DNA of 64,000 nt from Hericium rajendrae (taxonomy: Eukaryota; Basidiomycota; Agaricomycetes; Russulales; Hericiaceae), in contig CM065879.1 of NCBI GenBank assembly GCA_033439255.1, positions 4,098,501-4,162,500 of the forward strand. Reading direction: 5' to 3'. The position numbers were made by a program, and so were the translations under genes. A model generated the notes under the pieces. That model worked only from the letters and a program-made list of their open reading frames with translations, had not been told where the DNA came from and ran no database searches. Below are positions 20,635 through 33,300 of this stretch, one piece after another. Positions within the stretch are counted from its first letter, which is position 1, and each line of letters opens with the position of its first letter.

Positions 20635-22739
20635 GATACAGGTGGTGAGAGGAGGGGATGAGCAAAGGAGAAAGGAGCGACAGGAAGCCGAACTGTACTG
20701 TGTGTCGCAACTTTTCTCACGGCGGTTATGTAGGTTCCTCGCGATTGTCTCGTCCTCTTCCCCTTCCCAGCCTCGCACTGGCATCTCGACTGTTTCTCCA
20801 TGTGCACCATATATGCATCCCATACCACGTCGAGCGCAAACAGTCTTCTGCACGGCGTCTCGGGACGGCTTAAACCGCGAACGCTCCTCACAGGCAGCAT
20901 TCCTGCCAGTGCTCCTGCACCTCCTCTTGTTCTCTCTCGCGATGACGAATGAAATATCACACATGGCGGCTCGCGAACGATCTCCCCGACCGACCATCGG
21001 GCGCAGAACCTTCTACTTAGGTCCTCATCCCGGACGAGACTGACTAGAAACTTGTCGAACATCCTCCAGCTCTCCCCTCACCGGCCGCCAACGCCGACGT
21101 GCTCAGGGACAAGGCATCGCCTCCCGTGCGCCAATTCCCCCACAGAAGGATCCTTTCCGTCAGTGCATCATGCATCTGCCCCATTCCCCAGACGCTTGCC
21201 GTGCCGCCGCGCCACGGGCACATCTTCCGAATCCGTGTAGAAGGTGCTTACGGCCGCGCCGCCTCTGCGGCGGGCGTTCCCGCCGAATTGCACGAAGGGG
21301 CGCCCACGCGCGCGAGATATCAGCGTACATGCACGCGGGCTCGCGCTCGGGGTCGTGCTTGGCAGAGCGCGCGCGCAAGCAGTGCATGGACGTGGATATC
21401 TGGTTCGTGGAGAATTCGAAGGTGACGGTGCCGCGGAGCGAGGACGAGGTGGACTATGCAGCGAACGTGGATCGCGTTGTTTAGGTGCGTTTGTTCTATT
21501 GCTGGGGTTGTATGGAAGAAATGAGGTGTGATGCTATGCACAGGAAATGGAGCTGTCGTCGTTCAGAATGCTGGAGAAGTTCATGCGTGGGCGTGCCGCG
21601 TTGCGTGTGGTGCGAGCTATCGGGCACGCGAGATCACTGTCCGCGCAGCGAAGTCGAGCGCCATAGCAATTATGGTGAGGTCTTCGCTGCAGCTCATGTG
21701 GCCACGCAGTGTGTTTGTGTACTCATAGTGCACGCATTCGTCATGCTGCACCTCAGCAGATCCGTGCGCCATACGAATACCTCTAGACGCATAGCTCGTG
21801 CATTTCTAGTGTGCTCAGATACTGAGTGGGAAGTGGAATAGATGACCGCGAGCGATCATTGCACGTGGAGGACAGAGGAGCTCTGGAGTTATGGGCACTC
21901 GGTAACAGGTCCCACTTCTGTAGCGAAGTATTCATCTAGGTGTCTTGACTAGAGCCTATCACAATTTTTATCAATGGATCTTATGATTTCATTAACAGCA
22001 GTCGTGGGACTGTCATCATGATGCCATGGTGAGCTGCATGGGATCTGTATCATACTTCAGATGTCTTCATCTTCGAAGCTTCCGTCAGGTACACACTATT
22101 CGATGTGAAAGCATAATGTATATTCACCTAAGCCCGCGAGTCGGTACGTGGTTTGCGTCCATGCACCGCGTGCGCCTTGATCATCTCAGCCTGCGTCCAC
22201 TTCAATCAGCTTATAAGAGCACGTCGCTACTCGTACAGAGGCCTCAAAGCCTCACGTTCTGTTCACGACCCTCGCACATCTTCAGGTGAGCTGGCTCGTT
22301 TTCGCCTGGCATGCCTTCTGATCATGACCCTCGCATTCCTTCAGCGTGATTGTTTTCAAGCACCCGCCCTCCCTCCCTATGTATTATTATTATTACTGCC
22401 TCTATAAATATACATTAGCCTTGTGTATATCTCATGGACGGGATCCTTTCACTGCGGCGTTGCTGCGGCACGACAATACATTCACCTTTCCCGGGCCGTC
22501 CGTTCTGCGTGTGTGCGGCGGTGTCGCGACATTCCTATTTGCTTTCCACGTCTGCCTCTCTCACGGAGCTCCATCCGCGTTGATGCGCAAGACGATTAAG
22601 CGCGTTTAAACCCATTCTCCTCAGGGTTAAACCCGTTTTTGGCGACATTGGCGATCTTGTACGCGAGTTTGCCCAGCGGGTTACCCAGCGGTTCAAACGT
22701 GGTTTGACTGGCACTGTGAACGGCCCTAATGGCATGCTG
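20635..22739. other. No supported gene
   Basis: Open frames at 21050-21500 and 22020-22600 lack recognisable motifs. I see no RNA gene or element ends. The sequence 22600-22740 adjoins the kinase remnant but does not match the intact copies. Confidence 0.4.
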
Positions 22740-23728
22740 GTTCAGAGACGAGAGGAGGAAAAGAGAGAACTGACAGGTGGAAGTGCCGCTTCCCTTGTCG
22801 CATATCCCTGTCGAGTGCGACAGCCTCATCTCCTCCATCTTGCGCTTCTGTTGATCCATGTAGAATTCAAGGACGTCGTGGAATTCGAAGACATCGGGCA
22901 CGGCCTGCGGATCGCGCTGGTAGTCCTTGATGGCTGATTCCGTGATCAGCTTTGACCACTGGTCGGGCATACCCTGGGCATAACAGATGCAACGTGAGTT
23001 TCCAACAGACAAGATAGATCTCAGAGACGAACCGTAAACGCTCCGGACACGGGATCGAAGCCGACGTGCACGTTATGTACAAAGTTCGTGGGGTTGCTCA
23101 CGCCGCTCAACGGGCTACGCGAGTAGATATCGTCTTGCCAGCCGTACAGCTCCTCGTCGCCTTTCATCGCAAGGTGATATCGCTTGTCTTTCGTCTCGAG
23201 AAGAAGGCAGTATAGTTTGAGGTCTGTACGTTCTATGTTGGAGAGGTCGCCTAGCCGTATTATATTTTGTACGGGTGTGCCCTGGCAAGGATGTTCAACG
23301 GCCATGGTCAAGGAGTCGATCGATGAGGGCGTAGCACCATCGCGCTCACAATGCTGATACCCCCATCCCCAACGCAGGATCAGACAGCACAGTAAACGAG
23401 CACCCACCTCGTTCTTATGTATCTCCAGCGCCTGCTCGGTGAGTGTCAGGAACTTCTCCCTCCATATCCAGCTCGCGAGCGCATCCTCCTTGAAGCCCAC
23501 ATAGCCCGAGCGCAGCGGGCGCCCCGTCTCGCCCGCGCCCGCGCCCTCGCCCACCCCACGGTTGGGCGTGGCCTCAATGCCAGAATAGGACGTGGCGTAG
23601 GACGAGCCGGCCGAGGGCGAGAGGAAGGCGGATGAAGTGGTACCGATCGAGTTCGTTCGCATGGGCGCCTGGGGCGCGGGTCGCGAGGGCGTGAGCGCCG
23701 TCGCGGAGAGCTGGTTGCTGTAGGACAT
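22740..23728 (-). pseudogene. 5' remnant of CLA4-type kinase (third copy)
   Basis: On the minus strand, exon 1 (23728-23408), exon 2 (23281-23033) and part of exon 3 (from 22973) match the other two copies, with identical exon 1 and 2 lengths (321 and 249 nt). PH and CRIB sequences remain readable, with substitutions such as HNVHVGFD for HKVHVGFD. In exon 3 an 18-bp stretch is duplicated (22863-22880 and 22881-22898) and a codon is lost near AIKDYQ. Similarity ends near 22740, and no linker or kinase domain follows. It shares an upstream block with the first copy but not with the second. Not functional. Confidence 0.85.
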
Positions 23729-25748
23729 GGCCGACGCGGTCAGTGCACGAAGCCTAGCGACGGGGCGGCGGTGTACTGGGGGAAGGAGGTGGATGTGGGA
23801 GGGAAGCGCGCCGAAATGGGAAATGACGGCGTGATGGGTCGATGGTTTCAGGCTAACCCCGTGCGAGCTCGCATCGATGAATGGAAACTCGACCCCAACA
23901 TGAACCTACACAGCTCTACTCGCTGCAACCAACAGCCTGGGAGCATCGAAGCTGTCCGAGGACGCCAGCTGGCAGCCCCGGAATTGGATTCAGTCCTCCG
24001 TCTCCTCCATCCATCTTCTGTCAACTTCGCAATACCAATGTGTCTGATCGGCCAGAAACCGACCAACTCTGATCGGCCACAGAAGCTAGCAGATGATCTC
24101 AGATGATGAGTCGATGCATGATCATCGTCGTGCGCACTTTCATGCGTCGCGAAGCGGCAAGTCTGCGACGGATCAATTAACGTGTGGATACCTAAATGAA
24201 CATTTTACGTCTCGTCGACATGCAGTGCAGGTCCTGCAGATAAAGACGCGCGTGTGTAAGTGAACATAAGCTCAGAAGTGGCCTTGACATAAGTACTGGC
24301 CGTAGGGATAGATAATGAAGCGCTTAAAAGCCACAACCGGTAGATTCGGCTTGAATGAGTGAAGCAGAGCTTGATGCGTCGATGTCGACTCCAGGAAGCG
24401 ATGTCAATCACCATACTGTAATAGTGAAAGCTTGTAATGGTCGGCTTGAAGAGGTCGAGGGATGAATTTTCATGAAACTGTTGAGCCACTTTGATGGACG
24501 TTGGATGGACGTCATATAACTACAAGACGTACATACTTACGGAATGGACGTCGTTTGAACAAGATCAGACGGCGAAGCCGTGTGAAGCGAGAAATGAGAT
24601 GATGCGATGGAACATGCCGTCGACGGTATTCCTCGGGCAATTTGGAGGCGTCGTATCGTCCTATTCAGAATGTAGAGATGCTCCTCGTTGTGGCCCAGAT
24701 TCGTCAAGGCCCGGCTGGGTCATAGATATGGAATGGATAAATGGGCAAGGTCACTGCAAGCTCAGACGATGAGGCCGCATGGAGCGAGAGGCACCGGTCG
24801 GATAATTCGGAGCCTTCGTTTTATCTTCCTGTTACAGAGCCGTCGACGGCCTCCTGTGTGGTCACCTACATGGGTTCAGGATGTAGGCACTGGGTGGTGC
24901 TAGTCCATGCCGGAGGGTCAACGAGGGATGGAAAAGGAAGATAATTTCAGGCCGAAAATATGCCAATGGTATGCATAAGCGACAGAAATATGATAAAAAA
25001 CAATTTGCAGAAGCAACACATCAGCACATCCACAAAGAATAAGCGAGCAATTGACCCATTTACTCACTTGTACATGGACCACTTCTTTAGGGACGGTGAT
25101 GACCTCCGATAGGTATGCAAGCGGAAAGGTATCCCGAGCACGTAGTCCTTCCTGCAGCGAGCAAGATTTCGGAGCAGATGTAGTAGAAATAGTTGCATCA
25201 AGGGCGCTGAGAAATTCACCCATGAGTTATGACTGCTCGAGCCATGTGGCCAGAACGGTCCAAGTTGCAGGAAGCCAAGGACGGGTAGAGTTGGGGTATA
25301 GTTGAACTTGTATGTAAAGGCGATGTCAGGCTGCCTAAACTCGAACCGTAGGTTCGAACCAGTATGGGAGGAGGAAGGACGCGACACTTCACTGTCGCGC
25401 TTCCCTCAAGTGCGAGATCCCAAGGATAGCGGATACCTACTATCCTGGAATCAAAGCACCGGGTGGGGGGTGGGTGCTGAAAAGGACGGGAGTGCTGACG
25501 GTACGAGACGAAGAGATGAGGACGTCCGAGTTTCATCAGTAGAACAGGCGAGTCCTTGAAGCGTCTTGCAAGAGGCTCAAGAGCCCAAGCACGTTCAAGG
25601 ACTCTTATGTTCTGGATAATTGCGATCAAGCTTGAACGCACTTTTCGAGCGCTTGCAAGAGCTGTCAAGACATGTCTTTCCAAATCCGGAAGAGCACTAA
25701 CACGGCAGTTGCAGGCCCTTGAGGGCTCTTGAGGGCTCTTGAAGGCAC
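23729..25748. other. Flank of third kinase copy and unannotated stretch
   Basis: Bases 23729-24250 continue the duplicated upstream region, inverted relative to about 3003-3345 and the 5' region of the first copy. From 24250 to 25748 I find no gene. At 25700-25750 the sequence repeats CTTGAGGGCT several times just before the insertion of element D0. Confidence 0.5.
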
Positions 25749-26500
25749 TTCATCTGAAAAATCTGAAATCTACATAGCTGCCAGCCAATGCTATTCCTGA
25801 TTCCATAGTGCTATGGCTGCTATGTAGTTGGGCCACACAGCTATACAGGACTATGGTAGCTATCATAGCTATCATAGTCATGGGTGATGGGTATATAGTA
25901 TTACATAGTAATAGAACACTACTATGCCTGCTATGTAACTTATGTATCCTTGGTCTCTCTATGTATCCTATAGATACTATATTCCATACAGAGCTTCTTA
26001 AGGCTACTATGGACTCTCAGGTTGCTATAACATCTGCAGTTGGTGTAGAGTCTATGATTTTGAGTGCTCGAAATCAGGTCAAATTTATTTATATTAAATT
26101 ACTAATACATGCAAGTATACTACATTGTACACAACATCACATAGGTGGGGCTGGCACACGTGCTGGCAGGCGTGCGTGCACATAAGGGCACGGCTGGTGT
26201 GCACGATGCTGCGTGCAAGACGCGATGGTACGTCCGAAGCCTGGGGCCCATGAGCGCGGACTGCACATGGGAAACGCGGAGGAACAGGCCCGTGCGCGAG
26301 GTTTTGAGCTGGCGCGGACTCACGCGGGGCCATAGGGTGTGTGCGAGGTGCAAAGGCCCATGCGCAGGGCGGCGCGCTGCCATGGGCGCATATGCGAGGT
26401 GCGGGGAGTGTGCATATGAGGCGATGGGCGGCGGGCCTGTGCGTGAGGCGCAAGACGTAGCGGGTGTGTGCGAGACGTGGCGAGCGCGCGCGAGGCCCGG

Positions 26501-29500
26501 TGATGTGTGGACCCTGGGAATGGAGGCGGCAGCCAAAACCAAAACCAACAGAGTACCGGGGGGTGCGAGGGGACCAAGTATCTCAAGTGAGGAGTGAGGT
26601 GGGGGCAGCTGAGGGTCACTGCAGCAGGGACAATGGAGCGACCGGTTCGCTAAGGGCGAGTCTGAGGCGATCTGGTGATAAGCGGCTGGGAAGGATGAGG
26701 AACGGCTGTAGAATGACAAGGAGAACGACGAGACACACGGGTCTCTGATACGACGGACTAATCCTAGAGAAAAGGACTGAAAAGCGGCTGATATGACTGA
26801 ATCTGACAAATGACGCTGCGGGCGGACTGGCCTAAAAAGGGCGGACTTGTCTAAAGTCCGGAGAACGATGAGAACAACAGTGAGAGAGACTTCTGAGGTC
26901 TGAGCTCTGAGGGGGAAAGGTGCACTGAGGGGTTCTATTCGAAGCTGGGACTCTGTCTACCATACAAGTAAGAAACTCGCCCTTGGCGGTCTCGGGCGAT
27001 CTCAGACTCGGCTGCTCTATGGTACATCTATGGTCCGAAACCATCAAAAGGCGGCATCCAGGCATTCTGTACAACACAGACCCGGTACCATAATGCCAGC
27101 AACCTGATTGGCTCACCAAAACCACTGAGGACGACCTGGAGCAAACTTGAGGAAACCTCGGTGAGGCCTGCAGTAGCTGACAACTCCTGAGATGAGGGAC
27201 ATCACTGCTCTGAGCGGGGTTGGTGGGTGAGGAGCTGGAAGCTGGATGGGAGTGAAGGGGAACTGCATGGGAGATGGTGAGATGAGGTCTGACGTTGCTG
27301 AACACAGCTTGAGGCGTATCATTCTCCCCCCAACTATAGACTGCCCTCAGTCTAACCAATGAGCCCCATGAGGGATTCGGACACTAGACACCAAATACGC
27401 TTCGAGCAGTGTTCTCACTATAGCTGAGAAGGAGAGTGGAGGTGGTGACAACGATCAAGCGAGAATGCATCGCGATAGAGGAGGACGATCTGGGATCACT
27501 GCTGGTGGGTTCTGATGGAAAGCGAGATGGTCAAGGAAAATGATATCACTGTCGTCGACTAAAGGTGCCCTGAGCGAACTTGACGTGGATCTGAAAAGCG
27601 ACTGGAGAAATGACACTGAAAGCGGTGGAGTGATGGAAAACGGAGGTCGACAGTCGGCAGGTATAGGCTTGGACATTACAGGCGAGCTTGGAGTGGGTTC
27701 AGAGCCACCAACAAGGACTCCTGGGTGGAGATCAGGTTCTGAGACACCCTGGTGATCCCCCTGCAGGTCTGCGCATTGAGAAAGAAACTCTGCATCGGTA
27801 GAGACGGTAGAAGGAAGGGTAGATGAGCTGCTCGAGACTTGGTGCTTCTCTAAGTCCAATAGAAACAAGTTCGCTGGTGGTTCGCTTTGGGCAACGTTGA
27901 GCGCAGAGCGAACTTGAGTCTCTAACCGCTCGCATTGGTCTCTGGATGACAGGAGAGGCCTCCTAGATGATGACACATGACGATTGACGAAGGATGGCCT
28001 CAACATATGGGCTGGCATCACTGCTGGCTCATGGAGCTGAGCAAGTTCGCCTCGAGCGTGGTAGGTGGTGAAGTCGAGTTGCATCTGATAGAGCTGAGCA
28101 AGCTGATGTCTGCAAGACTGGATTGTCGTCGAGATGGAGAGGCCATGCCTTAGGAGATAGACTCGATCATCAAATGACACTTGATCTGCGGTCGAAGGAA
28201 GGTCGCTGTGGGCGGGCTTGTGCGGAGCAAGCATTTGGTGGACAAAGGGAGCAGTTTGAGTGATGGTGCTGGGCGAAGACTGGTCTGGGGCATGCCAGGA
28301 TGGGGTGCGCTGATAGAACTGGTCAAGACGAACTGCAATGGGATCACCTGGGACACCTCGAAGTAGCCAGGCCCCAGAAGGTAAAGTGATCTCGCCTCTG
28401 GTGTTGAACTTGCACTTTCCAGCCTTCAGGTACATCTGAACTGCTGCGCACTGATGAAGGAAGTGACCATGGGCCCCACAGAAGCTGCAATGCCCAGGGG
28501 CAGTCCGAATACGCCGAGGCTGTCTGAAGGTCGTCGAAGGCGTACAGGAGGTCGCTGGCTGGACAGGAGGTGAAAACGTCGGTGGCTGGACCGTTCTAAG
28601 CAGGAGATTCGCTAATGAGGGTACATGCTTGCTCTCGATGGTGATTGTGGTGGCAGAACCCAAGACCGCTGGTGGCGAACTCACCAAAACATCGGCAACC
28701 GGGTCATTACAGCTTGTATGAGGGCCAAATGTGATGCTGGTACCATGCAGAATGTGCTTAGCAGCGTGATAGATGTCGATAATGGGGTAGGGCTCGTCTG
28801 GATGGTGGTCTGGGTGCCTCTGGGTGAGATAGGCCTCAATCTGGTGGCAGAGTCGATCAGGAAGCACTGAGAGGAAGAAATGCTGCTCCTCGAAAGCAGA
28901 GAGACGTCCCTGGTGCTTCAGGCAACGTGAGATGACCAAAAATCGGCGAAGAAATGCACCAAGTTCGCCTAAGGAGGACAAGTTCGCCTGAAGCATCCTT
29001 CGAGCGAGAGCCACCAAATCCTGCCTGGACCAAAGGCCTCCTGCTTCGGAACCTGGATACAACTTCTGGATTGCAGCCTTGAACTCGTTCCAAGTGCCTG
29101 TGCCAAAACTCGGTTCAGACTGCCAGAGATCCTGGGCATCTAACTCAGACAAAAGCCGGACCGCATGAGCCTTCTTCTCCAAATCATCCTGGACCTGAAA
29201 GCGCTGAAAACAAAATTCCAGATCTGCAAAATATGGTCCGAGTTCACGGGGATCATCTCCGGCAAAGCTGGGAGCACCGCTCTCTCCACGCATTGGCATG
29301 AACGCTGATGGCATCATTGTAACAGAAGCGGCGGGACAGGGGTAATGTCGAGGATGAAAGTGAGCAGTAGTGATCGGAGGCACGCTAGAGCAATCAGGAA
29401 CGATGGAGGTGACTCTGATGCGAAGAAAGTGAGCCTGAGATGGACTAGGGGCGATCAGGAAAGATGAGGAGTGACTTTGAGGCGATCTTGCTATGACTAG

Positions 29501-31700
29501 GGCAATGCGAGACAATTGGAAGGGATGAGTGAAGAGCCAAGGTGGTGGACGATGACCTGCGATGATAACCGATGATCTGGAATGCTTGAAAGCGATGAAA
29601 GGTGCTCAAAAGCGATGACAAATGCTCAAAAGCAATAGAAGGTGATTCTGGGGCAACCAGAATGATGAGCGATAGGGAGAGATGATCCAAAGGGGCCAAG
29701 GGTGCTCCTGGGGTGATACGACCTGGAAAAGCGATGAGAAACTGCTAAAAGCAACCAATGTTGCCAACGGCGAGTCAAGATCGCCAGCGGAAATCTGAAA
29801 CAAAAGAAAGCAAGAAGGGGCCAAGAAAATGACCTGAGAGTGACTCGAGAGGCTCCTGAACGTCAATGGTGACTTTGGGATGGACTGTAAGCGGTCTGGA
29901 CACAACTGGCTCAACCTGAAAGAAACAAGACTCCTCTGCAACCAATGGAGAGTGCTAGGGATGCTGGGGCGACCTTGCCTAAGACAAAATGCAATAAGTC
30001 GATGGGAGACGGCTCCTGAACGAAAGACAGTGATAGGAGTGATCGATAGGAACCCTGGGGCAATGAAAAGTGACTCAAAGCACTGGAAGGTGATAGGAGG
30101 AGGAGCTGATGCAAGCTATGGGGTACAGAGGCACCTTCAAGGCGAGTCTGAGCAACAGAAGGGAGCTGAGATGACTCAATGGTGCGAAGAGGTCGCCGAA
30201 GGGGATATAAGGGCAATCCTGGATGACCTAAGATGCTGAAAGCTGGCTGCGACCTAGTATGCTACCGGCGACTCTGTGGCAACAGTGCTAGGAGATGCTC
30301 CTGGGTGCTAAAAAGGCAAAAGAGAGCGATTGAAGACCAACCAATGCCGTCAAAATGCGATCTGGAGCGACCAAACGGAGTGAGAAGCGATGCTAGGCAG
30401 TAGAAGATGCTGGGGACCGAGTCCGCCTAAGGCAACCTTGAGGCGAGCTGAGACGATCTGAGGTGATCAAGGGACGATCAAAGACGATTGGAGTGACCTA
30501 AAGACAACGAAGAAAGGCAGGAGGTGACAGGAGGTGATAGGAGATGACCCAGAACGATCTGAGCCAGTACAGGGCACTGGAGAGAGATGGAGGATGGTCC
30601 TGGGCGACAAAAAGCGACTCTGGAAGGGGCAGGATGGTGGAAAGCGACAGGAGGCAATCAGGTGCGACGAATGGTGATGAGAACCGATTGGAAAGCTCGA
30701 CAACCAATGGCGATCTTGAAGAATGCACCAAGGCCGCCTAAGGCGATAGCGAGCGAGAATGTGATGGAGAGCAAAAATGTGATGTCCTGACCTCAATGGC
30801 AGTCTTGACCCGATAGAGGCTACGCCTGGGTACACCCCTCACTGTTTTGAGTATGGAACCCTCGCGGTGAGCTCCAAAATGATGTGTGGACCCTGGGAAT
30901 GGAGGCGGCAGCCAAAACCAAAACCAACAGAGTACCGGGGGGTGCGAGGGGACCAAGTATCTCAAGTGAGGAGTGAGGTGGGGGCAGCTGAGGGTCACTG
31001 CAGCAGGGACAATGGAGCGACCGGTTCGCTAAGGGCGAGTCTGAGGCGATCTGGTGATAAGCGGCTGGGAAGGATGAGGAACGGCTGTAGAATGACAAGG
31101 AGAACGACGAGACACACGGGTCTCTGATACGACGGACTAATCCTAGAGAAAAGGACTGAAAAGCGGCTGATATGACTGAATCTGACGAACGACGCTGCGG
31201 GCGGACTGGCCTAAAAAGGGCAGACTTGTCTAAAGTCCGGAGAACGATGAGAACAACAGTGAGAGAGACTTCTGAGGTCTGAGCTCTGAGGGGGAAAGGT
31301 GCACTGAGGGGTTCTATTCGAAGCTGGGACTCTGTCTACCATACAAGTAAGAAACTCGCCCTTGGCGGTCTCGGGCGATCTCGGACTCGGCTGCTCTATG
31401 GTACATCTATGGTCCAAAACCATCAAAAGGCGGCATCCAGGCATCCTGTACAACACAGACCCGGTACCATAATGCCAGCAACCTGATTGGCTCACCAAAA
31501 CCGCTGAGGACGACCTGGAGCGAACTTGAGGAAACCTCGGTGAGGCCTGCAGTAGCTGACAACTCCTGAGATGAGGGACATCACTGCTCTGAGTGGGGTT
31601 GGTGGGTGAGGAGCTGGAAGCTGGATGGGAGTGAAGGGGAACTGCATGGGAGATGGTGAGATGAGGTCTGACGTTGCTGAACACAGCTTGAGGCGTATCA
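26501..31700 (-). mobile_element. LTR retroelement inside D0, gag-like frame only
   Basis: Fossil virus-like element. The two LTRs are 26501-27321 and 30880-31700 (821 bp each, TG...CA ends), flanked by CCGG at 26497-26500 and 31701-31704. The element reads on the minus strand. A primer-binding site (TGGAGCTCACCGCGAGG) lies beside the upstream LTR at about 30855-30876, and a purine tract lies beside the other LTR near 27322-27335. About 1.5 kb of leader precedes a gag-like frame. No protease, reverse transcriptase or integrase is visible, so it is structurally complete but non-autonomous. The LTRs differ by roughly ten bases by eye (just over 1%), so it is young. The gag type suggests the Ty3/Gypsy side, with low certainty. 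Confidence 0.85.
27455..29317 (-). CDS. gag-like frame of the LTR element (fossil)
   Basis: Part of the LTR element. The frame looks open over about 620 residues. An N-terminal capsid-like helical region is followed by one zinc knuckle (CSFCGAHGHFLHQC, a C-x2-C-x4-H-x4-C pattern) and then a Ser/Pro-rich tail. No enzyme domain follows before the downstream LTR. Confidence 0.75.
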   Translation of the reverse strand: MMPSAFMPMRGESGAPSFAGDDPRELGPYFADLEFCFQRFQVQDDLEKKAHAVRLLSELDAQDLWQSEPSFGTGTWNEFKAAIQKLYPGSEAGGLWSRQDLVALARRMLQANLSSLGELGAFLRRFLVISRCLKHQGRLSAFEEQHFFLSVLPDRLCHQIEAYLTQRHPDHHPDEPYPIIDIYHAAKHILHGTSITFGPHTSCNDPVADVLVSSPPAVLGSATTITIESKHVPSLANLLLRTVQPPTFSPPVQPATSCTPSTTFRQPRRIRTAPGHCSFCGAHGHFLHQCAAVQMYLKAGKCKFNTRGEITLPSGAWLLRGVPGDPIAVRLDQFYQRTPSWHAPDQSSPSTITQTAPFVHQMLAPHKPAHSDLPSTADQVSFDDRVYLLRHGLSISTTIQSCRHQLAQLYQMQLDFTTYHARGELAQLHEPAVMPAHMLRPSFVNRHVSSSRRPLLSSRDQCERLETQVRSALNVAQSEPPANLFLLDLEKHQVSSSSSTLPSTVSTDAEFLSQCADLQGDHQGVSEPDLHPGVLVGGSEPTPSSPVMSKPIPADCRPPFSITPPLSVSFLQSLFRSTSSSLRAPLVDDSDIIFLDHLAFHQNPPAVIPDRPPLSRCILA

Positions 31701-32397
31701 CCGGGACCTGTGCCGGGCCCGTGCGTGGGATGCAGGAGGCTGAAATGCGGCGCAGAGGCCGTGACAATGCAGCAGCCCTGCACGCCGGAGACGCGAGGCT
31801 GGCTGGCGATGTTGGCAGATTGGCGATGTTGGCGGATTGGCGATGTTGGCGGATTGGCGACGTTGGCAGATTGGTGACGTCAGCTGGCTGGCGACGTCGG
31901 TGTGCTGGCGACGTCGGTGTGCTGGTGACGTTGGCGGGCTGGCGACACGGCACGCCAGCATGGTGCAGTAACCGTGCGCGCGAGGAGGCATCGGGCTGCA
32001 ACACGACTGCGCACGGCCATGGGCGACATGCGCGCATGCGCACCTGTCCCACTGGCTGCGCGCACGGACCACGACGGGGTCGCGTGCAACACGTCGGACC
32101 CTGTGCGGGATGGGGAGGCCGCGCACAGGGTGGCTGGCCCATGCGCTGGCCAGCAATGTTGGATACGGGACCAGGGGCCATGCGGGAAGGGCAGAGCCTG
32201 TGGACAAGGTGGCGGGCTCACGTGCACATCGTCCGCATGATGTGCGTGCGCCAGGGCATGGTCATGGTCATTGGAGACGGCGCGCTGGGCGCTCGTGACA
32301 TGACGGCAAGGCGGCGAGGTCGAAGGAGGGTGGGATGATGCAGGAGGGATGGCAGAAGGATGCGAGGGGGAGTGAAGGCACGGGAGGACGAAAGAAG

Positions 32398-32431
32398 TCG
32401 AGAGTATCGCTCAAACGAGCGATACTCTCGA
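32398..32431. other. Conserved hairpin of the D family (D0 copy)
   Basis: GAGAGTATCGCTC pairs with GAGCGATACTCTC across a 4-base loop; the stem reaches about 15 bp. D1 (42765-42792) and D2 (46794-46825) have GTGTCGC paired with GCGACAC at the same place, a paired change from G-C to A-T. Confidence 0.7.
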
Positions 32432-32840
32432 CGTTAGCACGAATAAACGAAAAAAAAAGTATTTTTTACTCACCTTCGAGACCCTCTGCATCTGCCTGAG
32501 TCCCTCCTGCATGCGGTTTGACAAGTTAGAGGGAGAGTAGGAGGGTGGAGGGAGGAGAGTGGAGAGTGGATGTGGTGGAGACAGCGAGAGAGACGAACTT
32601 CGACGCGCATTTCGGTGCTTCAGCCACCAAACGAGCGAATGTACGTTCCTCGAGCCACTACAAATCAGGAAAAATCACATAAATTCAGAGAAAAACAATA
32701 TAGCTACGAATTGTATATACAATTCAAACTAATGAGCAAGATAAGTATCTACTGTACATGAAGCTCACAGCGAGCCAAGTCCATATAGTGAAGTCTGGCA
32801 CCCAGTCTCGACGCGACGCTCGGCAAGCGCCCGGCAGCCA

Positions 32841-32874
32841 CGAATCCCGGCTCTGCCCGGGATTCGTATATAAG
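32841..32874 (+). promoter_or_regulatory. TATA box with upstream hairpin in D0
   Basis: The hairpin CGAATCCCGG/CCGGGATTCG (32841-32866) abuts TATATAAG (32867-32874), followed by a GC-rich stretch and then CT-rich sequence with a GTAAT donor-like site near 33015. The same arrangement lies on the minus strand in D1 and D2. It looks like a core promoter of an unidentified element transcript. Confidence 0.5.
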
Positions 32875-33119
32875 GCTCGCGCGACGTGCATTGCCTCTTG
32901 CTCTTTAACCCCCACTACCTCTTGCCACGTCGACGCCTTCGTCGACATCCTTTGCTCGCTCGTCATTGTTTTTTGCTCGCTCGTCGTTATTTCTTGCTCG
33001 TTGCTATCTTTAAGGTAATCTTTTAATTGTTGATCTCTTATTGCTTATACTAATACTAATGTCTTTAAGTTAGTTTTTTAGATTTCGCTTTTTGTTACTT
33101 TGGTAAGTTCTCATGTGTT

Positions 33120-33300
33120 ATCTTTATCTTCTAAGACTCATGTTGTCTTATCTTTTCTTACTTAGTTTCTTATATTGTCTTATCTTATATTGTCTTACTT
33201 ATCTTATCTTATCTCTTCTTGTATTATCTTATCTTACTTAATCTTATCTTATCTTCTTGTATTATCTTATTTTATCTTCTTGTATTATCTTATCTTATCT
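33120..33300. repeat. TCTTA-type microsatellite in D0
   Basis: Many copies of TCTTATCTTA interspersed with CTTGTATTA, AT-rich and low complexity, within the right part of D0. Confidence 0.7.

Noticed and set aside
26145-26597. Open frame spanning the left edge of the LTR element
   Set aside because: It crosses the border between D0 and the LTR and is GC-rich; no conserved residues.
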